64,000 bases of DNA from Diplonema japonicum. Its lineage: Eukaryota; Euglenozoa; Diplonemea; Diplonemida; Diplonemidae. Location: assembly GCA_964019335.1 (NCBI GenBank), contig OZ025671.1, positions 496,001-560,000 of the forward strand, written 5' to 3'. Within the stretch, counting starts at the first letter, position 1. Each line of letters starts with the position of its first letter. A model generated the notes under the pieces. That model searched no databases. It had not been told where the DNA came from and saw only the letters and a program-made list of their open reading frames with translations. Below, in pieces: positions 9,011-17,490 of the stretch. The translations under genes were made by a program, and so were the position numbers.

Positions 9011-10444
9011 TCATCTAAAATCATGGTATAGGGGGTTTGACTGAGGAGAAGGTTGGCGAGGGGACTGGGACTGCTTAGGGAGGTATGACTGCAATATGCG
9101 TATACGGTCCATCATCTTCCGGACATTGTTGTCGTGAGCGATGTCAGCAGGGGTGGAAGAGATGGTGGGGGTCGGGGCTGACCCCGTGTATGGTCTGGAG
9201 GGCATGCTTGACAAGCAAGAGTACCCCTGTGGATAGATGGAGATCTGCTGCAGCGGCTTCCTTTCAGCCTTTCCGTCGCACAACGCTGAACGGTAAGTCG
9301 TAGACACTGCCTGCAAGTCCACCCGCCCCCCTTCATCACTGTTGTATAGATGCGGAAAAGCTGACGACACCGACCTGGGCAGCGGGAGGCCTTCCCCCAC
9401 AGAATGCGTCCCCAGCACAGTCGACGGCAATGCTGGTGTGGAATATGCATTGTACGATGTAGGCGATGACAAGCTTGTGGTGGATGCCGGTTGGTACCCT
9501 CGAGAAGGCGAAGGGGAAAGAGGAGAAGGAGAAGCAGAAGGAGAAGGAGAAGCGTCGCTCACCATCTCACCGTGCCACGGTACCGCAGCATACGTCCGTG
9601 CCGGGTACGGAATAGCCTCGGCTTCGTGGCTGCACCGCTGCGGCGATACAGGTTCAGAAAGACCTGCTTCCGTTAAAGGGGGGATGCTGTGAGTTTGTGT
9701 TTGGCCGCTTGGGGGGAACTGTGCGTTTGTGTTCGGCCGCTCCACAACGTGTTCAGGAAGTTGGATCGGATGTCTTGGTGGAAGCGGCGACCGTGAGCTC
9801 GACACCGCAACAGGCGGCGGCGACTCCGATACCGATGGGGCACGCCGCCGCACTTTCGTGTTCGACGATGTTGAAGCCGATCGTCGAGGCGGTGGGTTCC
9901 CCCCTGACTTGCTCCGTGCTGACCTTGCAGGTGGTGTTGCACTCCTACTTCCCCCACCCCGCAGCGACCTTTCCCACGACACTGGGCCATCCTTCGGCCG
10001 CGGGACACCTTTGCTTGATGCCCGCTCCTTTAACTTCTCCCTTTCCCGTTCCCTCTCCCGTGCCCGTTCCTCTCGGACGGGGTTCCGTGCAGTCGGCTTC
10101 CCTTTGCCTTTGTTATCCCGAGCTTGCATTGCACGGATGACGCTGCGCAGCTCGTCAGGCGACGTCCGGTGCCCGCCCCTACCCCGTACGGCCGCCCGCT
10201 TGGGTTTGGGCTTCTGGCTGCGAGGTGTGTCACTCTCATGCTCCTGCCGGCGGTTTTGTGCAGGAGCTGTGTCTGCAAGGCGCCCGCCTGTTTGATCATG
10301 GTACTGTCGCAGGCGCTCGTCCAGATCGTTTTGATATCCACGAAGGTCACTTCTCCCTCCCGTTCTCTCCACGAACCCTTGCACCACCTCACGCGTCCTT
10401 CGCTGGAACTCCTCCCTGTCAGATGCCAGGTCGAACCGGTGCAT
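9011..10444 (-). CDS. Uncharacterised 477-residue disordered Arg/Ser/Pro-rich protein
   Basis: A long intact frame with strong codon content but almost entirely low-complexity sequence. The N-terminal 60 residues (MHRFDLASDREEFQRRT..., with DLDERLRQYHDQ) are charged and helix-like. From about 60 to 440 the protein is rich in Arg, Ser, Pro and Gly with basic RERERERE-like stretches. The C-terminus has a short predicted helix (DNNVRKMMDRIRILQSYLP). There is no signal peptide or membrane segment. Serine-proline pairs suggest phosphorylation, which is inference. The frame is open upstream of the chosen ATG but lacks another ATG. I recognise no family. Confidence 0.6.
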   Translation of the reverse strand: MHRFDLASDREEFQRRTREVVQGFVERTGGRSDLRGYQNDLDERLRQYHDQTGGRLADTAPAQNRRQEHESDTPRSQKPKPKRAAVRGRGGHRTSPDELRSVIRAMQARDNKGKGKPTARNPVREERAREREREREKLKERASSKGVPRPKDGPVSWERSLRGGGSRSATPPARSARSKSGGNPPPRRSASTSSNTKVRRRAPSVSESPPPVAVSSSRSPLPPRHPIQLPEHVVERPNTNAQFPPSGQTQTHSIPPLTEAGLSEPVSPQRCSHEAEAIPYPARTYAAVPWHGEMVSDASPSPSASPSPLSPSPSRGYQPASTTSLSSPTSYNAYSTPALPSTVLGTHSVGEGLPLPRSVSSAFPHLYNSDEGGRVDLQAVSTTYRSALCDGKAERKPLQQISIYPQGYSCLSSMPSRPYTGSAPTPTISSTPADIAHDNNVRKMMDRIRILQSYLPKQSQSPRQPSPQSNPLYHDFR

Positions 10445-11124
10445 CCCGCCCCGCCTGTGTGCGAATACTATGAGTAAAGAAGGCGGTAAAAAATAAAAGA
10501 ATGTCTGCACGCAATTCTAGTCGATGGGGGGGGGGGGGGGGGTCATAGCTACTGCATAGAAAACCCACGTCCAAGAGATAATATAAGATGAAGAAAGAAA
10601 TGGGGGGGCACAGTTCTCAGTCATTGGAAGTGAACCGGAAGGCGTGCTGGACCCCCGAGGATACAAGAGGAAAAAAGGAAGGTAAGGAAGGAATAGAATG
10701 AAGAACGGATACTTCAATTTATTCTTCTATCTTCTTTCTATTTTTTTTTTTTTTTTTTTTTTTTCAAATGGCAACACACTAGTGTTCAAAACAACCTGTT
10801 TCAAAAAAAGTGAAACAGCAAGATTGACAGTGCAGGTTGCATTTTGGCTTTTTCGCGTAGGGATCAGCACTAAAAAAGGGGCTGTGACCCATGTTTAGCA
10901 GGTAAGAAAAAGAAAGAAGACGAAAAAAAAAGAGACATTTAGAAAAAAAAAAAGTAGGGTATAGTAATTGGGTATTGCATTATTGACCGCTAACACGTAA
11001 CAATAAGCGGGATAACGTTGTTGAAGCTTCGGCGAGAGCAGGGTGGGGGAAAGTGGAGGGGACTCAGAAGAAACAAACACATTTACTTCTATGGGTTCTT
11101 CTTCTTCTTCGCATGAGTTGATTT
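10445..11124. other. Spacer between disordered-protein gene and phosphatase pair
   Basis: No supportable gene. It holds a G-run near 10526-10542 and a T-run near 10740-10764. A few short frames on both strands have no recognisable content. Confidence 0.55.
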
Positions 11125-12780
11125 CTATGCCTGCCCATTCCTCCAGGAGAAGCCCTTGGGGTAGGCCCAAGCGCCATCGCTGTTCCCGTCCTCCCTCACA
11201 TCCTCCCACTGAACATTCTTTGGTGAAGAACCCTTCGCAATTGCTAAGAGCCCATCAAGCTTCGCCCTCCAGGCATCATCACCGTTCTTCTCACGGAATT
11301 CAGCAATCAGCTCGTGGGTGGGCCTCCCGCTCCCGTCCTCAAGGCCGAGAAGGGGTGCCCAGTGGTCGTGGCTAATGCAGACATCATTGGGACAGGTAGC
11401 CGTAACCTGTTGAGTGGGGGCCTCGCTTGCGTTGAAGGGACCGTGGTGGTTCTGCACAAACCATGTATCATCAATAACCCTCCCGTAGTCGGACAGGGGG
11501 AAGAAAGTTGGGTCCGTCTGCACCTGCTGCCAGTGGATGTGGGTCGCGTTGTGCACAAACATCCTGCTGTACGAGAAAGAGTTGGACCTGAAGGCGGACC
11601 AGCTGGGCTGAGGGTACGTGAAGGGCTCGTGCATCTCAGGGCTCCCAGCAGCACCAGTCACGATGTAGATGGGGGCCTTAGGGTCCACGTTCGACTGCTT
11701 ACTCTTGTTCTGGTAAGTGGGCCACATCCTCTCGTAGTTGTGCTCGTGCCCGTTGATGAAGAAGTCCACACCGTAGTCGAACAGAATGGGCTCCATGGTC
11801 TTACGAACCGTGGTGGCAGCGGCGTGGCAGTCGCTGTTGCATGAACAGTAGATGGACCTGTGACCGTACACAACGAGCCACGGAACGTTTGCCCTGTTCT
11901 TGTTAGCCTTCTCAAGGTCCGCCTTCAGCCAAGTCAGGAAGGTGTTTAGAGTGGTCTCCCCATCAGTCACCCCGAACCACAGCTCAGTTGAGATCGCCAC
12001 GTAGTGCACCAGCCCGAACTCCCACGAGAAGTACAAAGAGTTTGCTGCACCTGCCCCATTCGCGGTTTTGAAGGTGGGAGGGACAGAGTTCGTGGGCATG
12101 TTCCTCCAACTCTCAACGAAGTGCGCAAGGTCCCTCGAGTCGTCCTCGTGGTTCCCGTGGCTCACCATGTAAGGAGTCCATGCGGCAATCTGCTCAACGT
12201 TTCTGAAGTAGTTGTCGCCGACAGTACCGTTGTTGGTCCCCAGGTTGTAGGCAAAGTCACCTGTGTGGATGATCACATCAGCATCAGTCTCAGACACCAA
12301 CCCCACAGAGGTGTTCTTTGCACAGGTGGTCTTGTCGCAGGTGTACGAGTGCTGCGTGCACGCCGTGCACAAGGTGAAGGCACATGCAGCACCCATGTCT
12401 CCCATCAAGATGTGGCGGTATGGCTGACCAGCAGGGCGAGTACGCCTGTTCATCACCTTGAACACCTGAGAGAAGCCAGTTGAAGAGTCCCCCACCTGGT
12501 AGTAGTACTCGGTGTTCACAGACAGCCCGCTCATCACAGCAACGTGTGAGTACCACACCCTCCCCGCGTCAACGGTGAACTTCCTGCTGTCGCCGGTAGC
12601 CGAGTGGATCAGGCTCCCGTTCTGCGTTCCCCACCTCACCGTTGGCGTCCCGCCCTGTGTGTTCTCTGTGTGCCATTCGACACTCAGGGCATCCGTGGTC
12701 TTCCCAAGGGCAATCCTCACCTGCTCAGTACCAAAGGCACTGCCCGCGAGGGATAGCAATGTTACGAGAAGTAATTTCAT
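11125..12780 (-). CDS. Secreted purple acid phosphatase-like metallophosphoesterase, copy A
   Basis: 551 residues, intron-free. A signal peptide (MKLLLVTLLSLAGSAFG) leads into a fibronectin-like N-terminal domain and then a metallophosphoesterase domain. The five metal-binding blocks of purple acid phosphatases are visible: GDMG (about 126), HTGDFAYNLG, GNHEDD, VYGHRSIYC and NGHEHNYERMWP. It should hydrolyse phosphomonoesters outside the cell or in an acidic vacuole with a two-metal centre. The product is 551 residues, somewhat longer than the usual plant enzymes. It lies directly downstream of a second copy (13104-14756) in the same orientation. The C-terminus ends in a Trp/Gly/Lys-rich segment shared by both copies. 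Confidence 0.9.
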   Translation of the reverse strand: MKLLLVTLLSLAGSAFGTEQVRIALGKTTDALSVEWHTENTQGGTPTVRWGTQNGSLIHSATGDSRKFTVDAGRVWYSHVAVMSGLSVNTEYYYQVGDSSTGFSQVFKVMNRRTRPAGQPYRHILMGDMGAACAFTLCTACTQHSYTCDKTTCAKNTSVGLVSETDADVIIHTGDFAYNLGTNNGTVGDNYFRNVEQIAAWTPYMVSHGNHEDDSRDLAHFVESWRNMPTNSVPPTFKTANGAGAANSLYFSWEFGLVHYVAISTELWFGVTDGETTLNTFLTWLKADLEKANKNRANVPWLVVYGHRSIYCSCNSDCHAAATTVRKTMEPILFDYGVDFFINGHEHNYERMWPTYQNKSKQSNVDPKAPIYIVTGAAGSPEMHEPFTYPQPSWSAFRSNSFSYSRMFVHNATHIHWQQVQTDPTFFPLSDYGRVIDDTWFVQNHHGPFNASEAPTQQVTATCPNDVCISHDHWAPLLGLEDGSGRPTHELIAEFREKNGDDAWRAKLDGLLAIAKGSSPKNVQWEDVREDGNSDGAWAYPKGFSWRNGQA

Positions 12781-13103
12781 TTTTTGTGTGTCCTGCGTAC
12801 CAGTTGTTGCAAGTCGTTAAAAAGGGAATATTTATGACAGAACAAAACGTTTAGTGGTTACAACACAAAAATAACCGAACTTTTAAAATGCGCCGTGTGC
12901 GATTCGTATCTGTTCAGTCTTATGCTCAAAAACAAACAAAAGAGAGGTGCAGAAGGAGCGGGGGGGAAATCAGAAACAAGAGAAAATTAAAGTAGCCAGA
13001 TCGCAACGAGCCAATGCCGATGGAAGGCGCACAACGAAAAACCGAAAGAGAAGAGAAAGAAAAGGAGAAAAGGCTAATGTCATGCATATGCGGAGATTAC
13101 TTT
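12781..13103. other. Spacer between the two phosphatase copies
   Basis: No gene. The first 100 bases upstream of copy A hold its likely promoter and leader. Similarity to the region upstream of copy B is not obvious, so the duplicated unit seems to begin close to the coding region. Confidence 0.5.
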
Positions 13104-14756
13104 CTACGACCTCCCGTGCCTCCAGGAGAAGCCCTTGGGGTAGATCCAAGCGCCATCGCTGTTCCCGTCCTCCCTCACATCCTCCCACTGAACGGTGTTT
13201 GGAGAAGACCCCTTCGCAACAGCCATGAGCCCACTAAGCTTCGCCCTCCAGGCATCATCACCGTTCTTCTCACGGAACTCAGCAATCAGCTCGTGGGTGG
13301 GCCTCCCGCTCCCGTCCTCAAGGCCGAGAAGGGGTGCCCAGTGGTCGTGGCTGATGCAGAGGCCCTTGGGACAGGTCGTAGGCTTCTCCTTCGGGGCCTC
13401 GCTTGCGTTGAAGGGCCCGTGCCTGTCCTGCACAATCCACGTGTCGTCGATGACCCTCCCGTAGTCGGACAGGGGGAAGAGCGAGGGGTCTGTCTGCACC
13501 TGCTGCCAGTGGATGTGGGTCGCGTTGTACACAAACATCCTGCTGTACGAGAAGGTGTTGGACCTGAAGGCGGACCAGCTGGGCTGAGGGTACGTGAAGG
13601 GCTCGTGCATCTCCTGACTCCCAGCAGCACCAGTCACCACGTAGATAGGGGCCCTGGGGTTCACGTTCGACTGGTCACTCTTGTTCTGGTAAGTGGGCCA
13701 CATCCTCTCGTAGTTGTGCTCGTGCCCGTTGATGAAGAAGTCCACACCGTAGTCAAACATAATGGGCTCCATGTCGGCGCGCACCTTGTACGCATCAGCA
13801 TGGCAGTCCCCGTCACACGAGCAGTAGATGGACCTGTGACCGTGGATCACGATCCACGGAACAGCCTCCCTGTTCTTGTTTGCCTTCTCAAGGTCCGCCT
13901 TCAGCCAAGTCAGGAAAGTGGCCAGCGTGACAGTTCCGTCAGTCACCCCGAACCACAGCTCAGTCGACATCGCCACGTAGTGCACCAGCCCGTGGTCCCA
14001 CGAGAAGTACAGAGAGTTGGGGGCACCCTCACCGTTCGCAGACTTGAAAGTCGCAGGAACAGAGTTCGTGGGCATGTTCCTCCAGCTCTCGATGTAGTGC
14101 GCAAGGTCGGTGGCGTCGTCCTCGTGGTTCCCGTGGCTCACCATGTAAGGAGTCCATGCGGCAATCTGCTCGATGTTCTTGAAGAACTGGTCGCCGACAG
14201 TACCGTTGTTGGTCCCCATGTTGTAGGCAAAGTCACCCACGTGCAGGATCATGTCAGCATCAGTCTCAGACACCAACCCCACAGAGGTGTTCTTTGCACA
14301 GGTGGTCTTGTCGCAGGTGTACGAGTGCTGCGTGCACGCCGTGCACAAGGTGAAGGCACACGAGGAGCCCATGTCTCCCATCAAGATGTGGCGGTATGGC
14401 TGACCAGCAGGGCGAGTACGCCTGTTCATCACCTTGAACACCTGAGAGAAGCCAGTTGAAGAGTCCCCCACCTGGTAGTAGTACTCGGTGTTCACAGACA
14501 GCCCGCTCATCACAGCAACGTGTGAGTACCACACCCTCCCCGCGTCAACGGTGAACTTCCTGCTGTCGCCGGTAGCCGAGTGGATCAGGCTCCCGTTCTG
14601 CGTTCCCCACCTCACCGTTGGCGTCCCGCCCTGTGTGTTCTCTGTGTGCCATTCGACACTCAGGGCATCCGTGGTCTTCCCAAGGGCAATCCTCACCTGC
14701 TCAGTACCAAAGGCACTGCCCGCGAGGGATAGCAATGCAACAAAAAGCAACTTCAT
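13104..14756 (-). CDS. Secreted purple acid phosphatase-like metallophosphoesterase, copy B
   Basis: 550 residues, head-to-tail paralogue of the gene at 11125-12780. It has the same signal peptide type (MKLLFVALLSLAGSAFG), fibronectin-like domain and five metal-binding blocks (GDMG, HVGDFAYNMG, GNHEDD, IHGHRSIYC, NGHEHNYERMWP). One block differs: the VYGHR of copy A is IHGHR here. The first ~130 codons are almost identical in DNA to copy A, while the rest has diverged (compare DADVIIHTGDFAYNLG with DADMILHVGDFAYNMG). This suggests recent gene conversion at the 5' end. The ATG at 14756 starts the signal peptide; the frame is open for 12 more codons upstream. Confidence 0.9.
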   Translation of the reverse strand: MKLLFVALLSLAGSAFGTEQVRIALGKTTDALSVEWHTENTQGGTPTVRWGTQNGSLIHSATGDSRKFTVDAGRVWYSHVAVMSGLSVNTEYYYQVGDSSTGFSQVFKVMNRRTRPAGQPYRHILMGDMGSSCAFTLCTACTQHSYTCDKTTCAKNTSVGLVSETDADMILHVGDFAYNMGTNNGTVGDQFFKNIEQIAAWTPYMVSHGNHEDDATDLAHYIESWRNMPTNSVPATFKSANGEGAPNSLYFSWDHGLVHYVAMSTELWFGVTDGTVTLATFLTWLKADLEKANKNREAVPWIVIHGHRSIYCSCDGDCHADAYKVRADMEPIMFDYGVDFFINGHEHNYERMWPTYQNKSDQSNVNPRAPIYVVTGAAGSQEMHEPFTYPQPSWSAFRSNTFSYSRMFVYNATHIHWQQVQTDPSLFPLSDYGRVIDDTWIVQDRHGPFNASEAPKEKPTTCPKGLCISHDHWAPLLGLEDGSGRPTHELIAEFREKNGDDAWRAKLSGLMAVAKGSSPNTVQWEDVREDGNSDGAWIYPKGFSWRHGRS

Positions 14757-14939
14757 TTGAATATCCTGTGCAACAGTGGAAAACGCAACCAATAAAAGTA
14801 AACAAAAATGTGGGAACGATGTTTCTCTCTCTTCTGCCTACACTACGCGATATGTACCACACTAATAAGAATAAGTGTAATTTACAAGGGGTTTTATTTA
14901 GATTAAAGAGCACGACACTTTTTCAGTGTTGCAAAGCGC

Positions 14940-17411
14940 TTAGTCGGTGTGTGGGTTGGTGACGGACTTTCCATGTATGGAGTTATCTCGCACGAACTCA
15001 GAGGCACGGGACATCCAGTTTTCAGCACCCTCTGAGCGAAGATAGAGAACTGCCTTGTGGGAGAGGGGGGGAAGGATGGTTTCGTTGTCACCGTGGTACA
15101 TGTGGATGAGGGCAAGGGTGCAGGCCGTGGCCCACGACTTGAACGAGCCCCCGTCGGGGATGGCTTTCTTAAGAGCGCGGTACGAGATGCCGAGAAGCGT
15201 CGCTGCCTGCATCTCGCAAGGCCAGCTCCCGTCTGCTTCCTGCTTGTCTAGCAATAGTTTAAGAGAAGGTGGCTCTGTCACCATATCTATAATATCTAAT
15301 GCGATTTCCTCCATCCACTCAATGACGCCTTTCTCCCGTGCTTCTTGTGAGGGAGGTACGTAGTCCTCGTCTCTAGGTGTTCCATCCTCTGCTGTGAAAA
15401 GTGTCGCTCCGAACTCTTGGATCACCTTCCCTGTCATGCGTTCCCTTCTAACGTCGGGCGGAAGACTGAACGGGTACGCCACAGCAACCTCTCTCTCCTT
15501 CTGTGGAAGTGTTGCAGTCGCCGCTTCACATATCATCGCTGTGAGCGGTGTCGGGAAACCAAACGTTGTTGCCAACCTCACTGCCTCGTTCGTTTCTTCT
15601 GTTGACAGTGCAGACGGCCCGCAGAACAGATGCTTCCCGCTCAACGATTTCAATTCCCACATGGGCTCGAGTAGCATCCGTGCCCGCAGCAGAGCAGCAC
15701 CGATGTGGGCCGGCATCGCATTTGGCGCGTTCCCTTGTACCTCCTTCAGAAACGGACTCTTGGCATCGGACAGCAGTGTGGTGTGGTTCGACACACGCAC
15801 CTCAAGCGAGCCTATCATAGCACACATCGTGATCGCCATGTTCGGCGACAGCGTCTTGGTACCGAAGCAGTGTATCGTGACGTGCCCGCCGAACGAAATC
15901 TGTGGGATGAAAGGAAAGCAGTGGCGTATCTTCTTTAGCTCTAGCTCGTCCTGCTGTTCGTCAGAAGTGCCTTCCATAGAGAAAGACAAGCTCACATCCG
16001 TGAGACACGGAAGCATGGTCTCCTCTATCAGATCCAGAACCGTGGTTAGCAGATCCTGCGGGGTATCTACTATTGTATGCTTCCCTAGAGAATTGCTAGA
16101 TATCCTTTGGTACACCTCACTGTCAGGGGCGGGCTTCATGCATATCGTATGCACAGTGGTATGCGAGGCGCTGTCGCGTGTGAGCTGCAAAGTGGACCTT
16201 TTGTCTTTGATGGTGGAGTTTGTCAAGATGACCAACTGGCGGCCGTAACCGCGTTTCGAGGGCAGCTCGTACACCTTGCGCAGAGCGGGGGAAATATCCG
16301 AGCCGCCATTTGCTCGTTTGGCGCTGCGAAGCAGCTCTTTTGCTTCAGCGACGTGCTCCGAAGTGTTATCGTGACACTCAATAGGGTTCAGGAAGTGCAC
16401 TGCAGCATCTACACCACCGAAGAGCACGATGTTGAATCTGCACGACTTGTGGATGGCCATGATTGCGTACTCCACGTTGTTCAGCGCCTCGGGCAGCATG
16501 CTGTGCATAGATCCTGATATGTCGAGCATGAAGACGAACTCCTGATTGGGTTCGAGCACGATGTCCTGCTCCAACCCGAGGCTTGTCATGTTCTCCATTG
16601 TGGGGTGCAGGGTGAAGGACACCACGTAATGCTCATCGTCTGGGATGACATCGCTGGAGGACGGCTTCGTGATCTCCAAAGTAAAAGCCTTGTCGATCGG
16701 GGCGGTGGTGTACTCCAGCTGAACATCACGGTCGAAGAAGTTATAGCAGGCGCTCGTGGGGGCTAACGGCCGCTTCCATGAAATGCTGCCCTTACGAAGC
16801 GTGTTGTCAACCCTTGCACCTTCGAGGGCCGGCGCAGAAACGCTGTTTAGGTTCGTCAGTGACGAAATAGCTGCGTTGATGGTCATCATGCGGTGTAGCG
16901 AGGGATTTGAGCGGACGTGAAATAGCATGTCCCAGACAGACTCGCGATCGTCCACAACCGGGAACAGCATCTCGTTCAGAGTCAAACGTTTCTTGAAGCC
17001 CTCGGGTTCCTCAAGGAATCTGAACAAATGGTACGTCACTTCCAGGACATCCCCGGGGTGAAACCTGAACGGCAGCTTCATCGAAAAGATATCCGGAGCG
17101 TGCTGATGGGCCCGGTTTTTACAAACCTGCTGTGTTGCTTTCAAGGTCTTGTCATTAATGCTCGCCTCCCACCCGACCACGATCCACCCGCACAGCGGCA
17201 TCGCAACAATAACATCGGCAGGGTGCTTCTTGTTTTGCCGCACCTCATATCTCAGAACCGTTTTGCAATTCCCGTTGTCGATTGTGATGTCGACCGTACC
17301 ACCAATCAGGCCGAACGGCTCCAGTGTGTCTTCTGCGAATACCCCTGCCCGCGACAGCCCTTCTTCATTGAAGAGCGTTTGGTATGCATCACTTCCTTTA
17401 ATCTCCGTCAT
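14940..17411 (-). CDS. VIT/von Willebrand factor A domain protein
   Basis: 823 residues, no introns found. The N-terminal ~190 residues fit a VIT-type domain (as in inter-alpha-trypsin inhibitor heavy chains and PARP4), including the preceding beta-rich IVAMPLCGWIVVGW segment. A von Willebrand A domain starts near residue 290 with the MIDAS sequence FMLDISGSM (DxSxS at 297-301) and continues through NIVLFGG and GGSDISPAL. The C-terminal third resembles the tail of VIT/vWA proteins, with ADGSWPCE repeats. No signal peptide is visible, so the protein is probably cytosolic and acts in divalent-cation-dependent protein binding. The start is the ATG in MTEIKGSD; the frame continues upstream as a poor pyrimidine tract ending in an AG, so a 5' exon is possible. 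It lies 80 nt from the next gene. Confidence 0.82.
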   Translation of the reverse strand: MTEIKGSDAYQTLFNEEGLSRAGVFAEDTLEPFGLIGGTVDITIDNGNCKTVLRYEVRQNKKHPADVIVAMPLCGWIVVGWEASINDKTLKATQQVCKNRAHQHAPDIFSMKLPFRFHPGDVLEVTYHLFRFLEEPEGFKKRLTLNEMLFPVVDDRESVWDMLFHVRSNPSLHRMMTINAAISSLTNLNSVSAPALEGARVDNTLRKGSISWKRPLAPTSACYNFFDRDVQLEYTTAPIDKAFTLEITKPSSSDVIPDDEHYVVSFTLHPTMENMTSLGLEQDIVLEPNQEFVFMLDISGSMHSMLPEALNNVEYAIMAIHKSCRFNIVLFGGVDAAVHFLNPIECHDNTSEHVAEAKELLRSAKRANGGSDISPALRKVYELPSKRGYGRQLVILTNSTIKDKRSTLQLTRDSASHTTVHTICMKPAPDSEVYQRISSNSLGKHTIVDTPQDLLTTVLDLIEETMLPCLTDVSLSFSMEGTSDEQQDELELKKIRHCFPFIPQISFGGHVTIHCFGTKTLSPNMAITMCAMIGSLEVRVSNHTTLLSDAKSPFLKEVQGNAPNAMPAHIGAALLRARMLLEPMWELKSLSGKHLFCGPSALSTEETNEAVRLATTFGFPTPLTAMICEAATATLPQKEREVAVAYPFSLPPDVRRERMTGKVIQEFGATLFTAEDGTPRDEDYVPPSQEAREKGVIEWMEEIALDIIDMVTEPPSLKLLLDKQEADGSWPCEMQAATLLGISYRALKKAIPDGGSFKSWATACTLALIHMYHGDNETILPPLSHKAVLYLRSEGAENWMSRASEFVRDNSIHGKSVTNPHTD

Positions 17412-17490
17412 CTCCTTCACATCTTCATGACCTTGTGATGGGGGAGGTAAAGAATAAGGAAACAAAGGGGTAAAAAAAAAATAAGGATAT

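Noticed and set aside
13014-14459. Plus-strand frame of 481 codons
   Set aside because: Antisense shadow of phosphatase copy B; similar shadow frames appear opposite copy A at 11314-12483.
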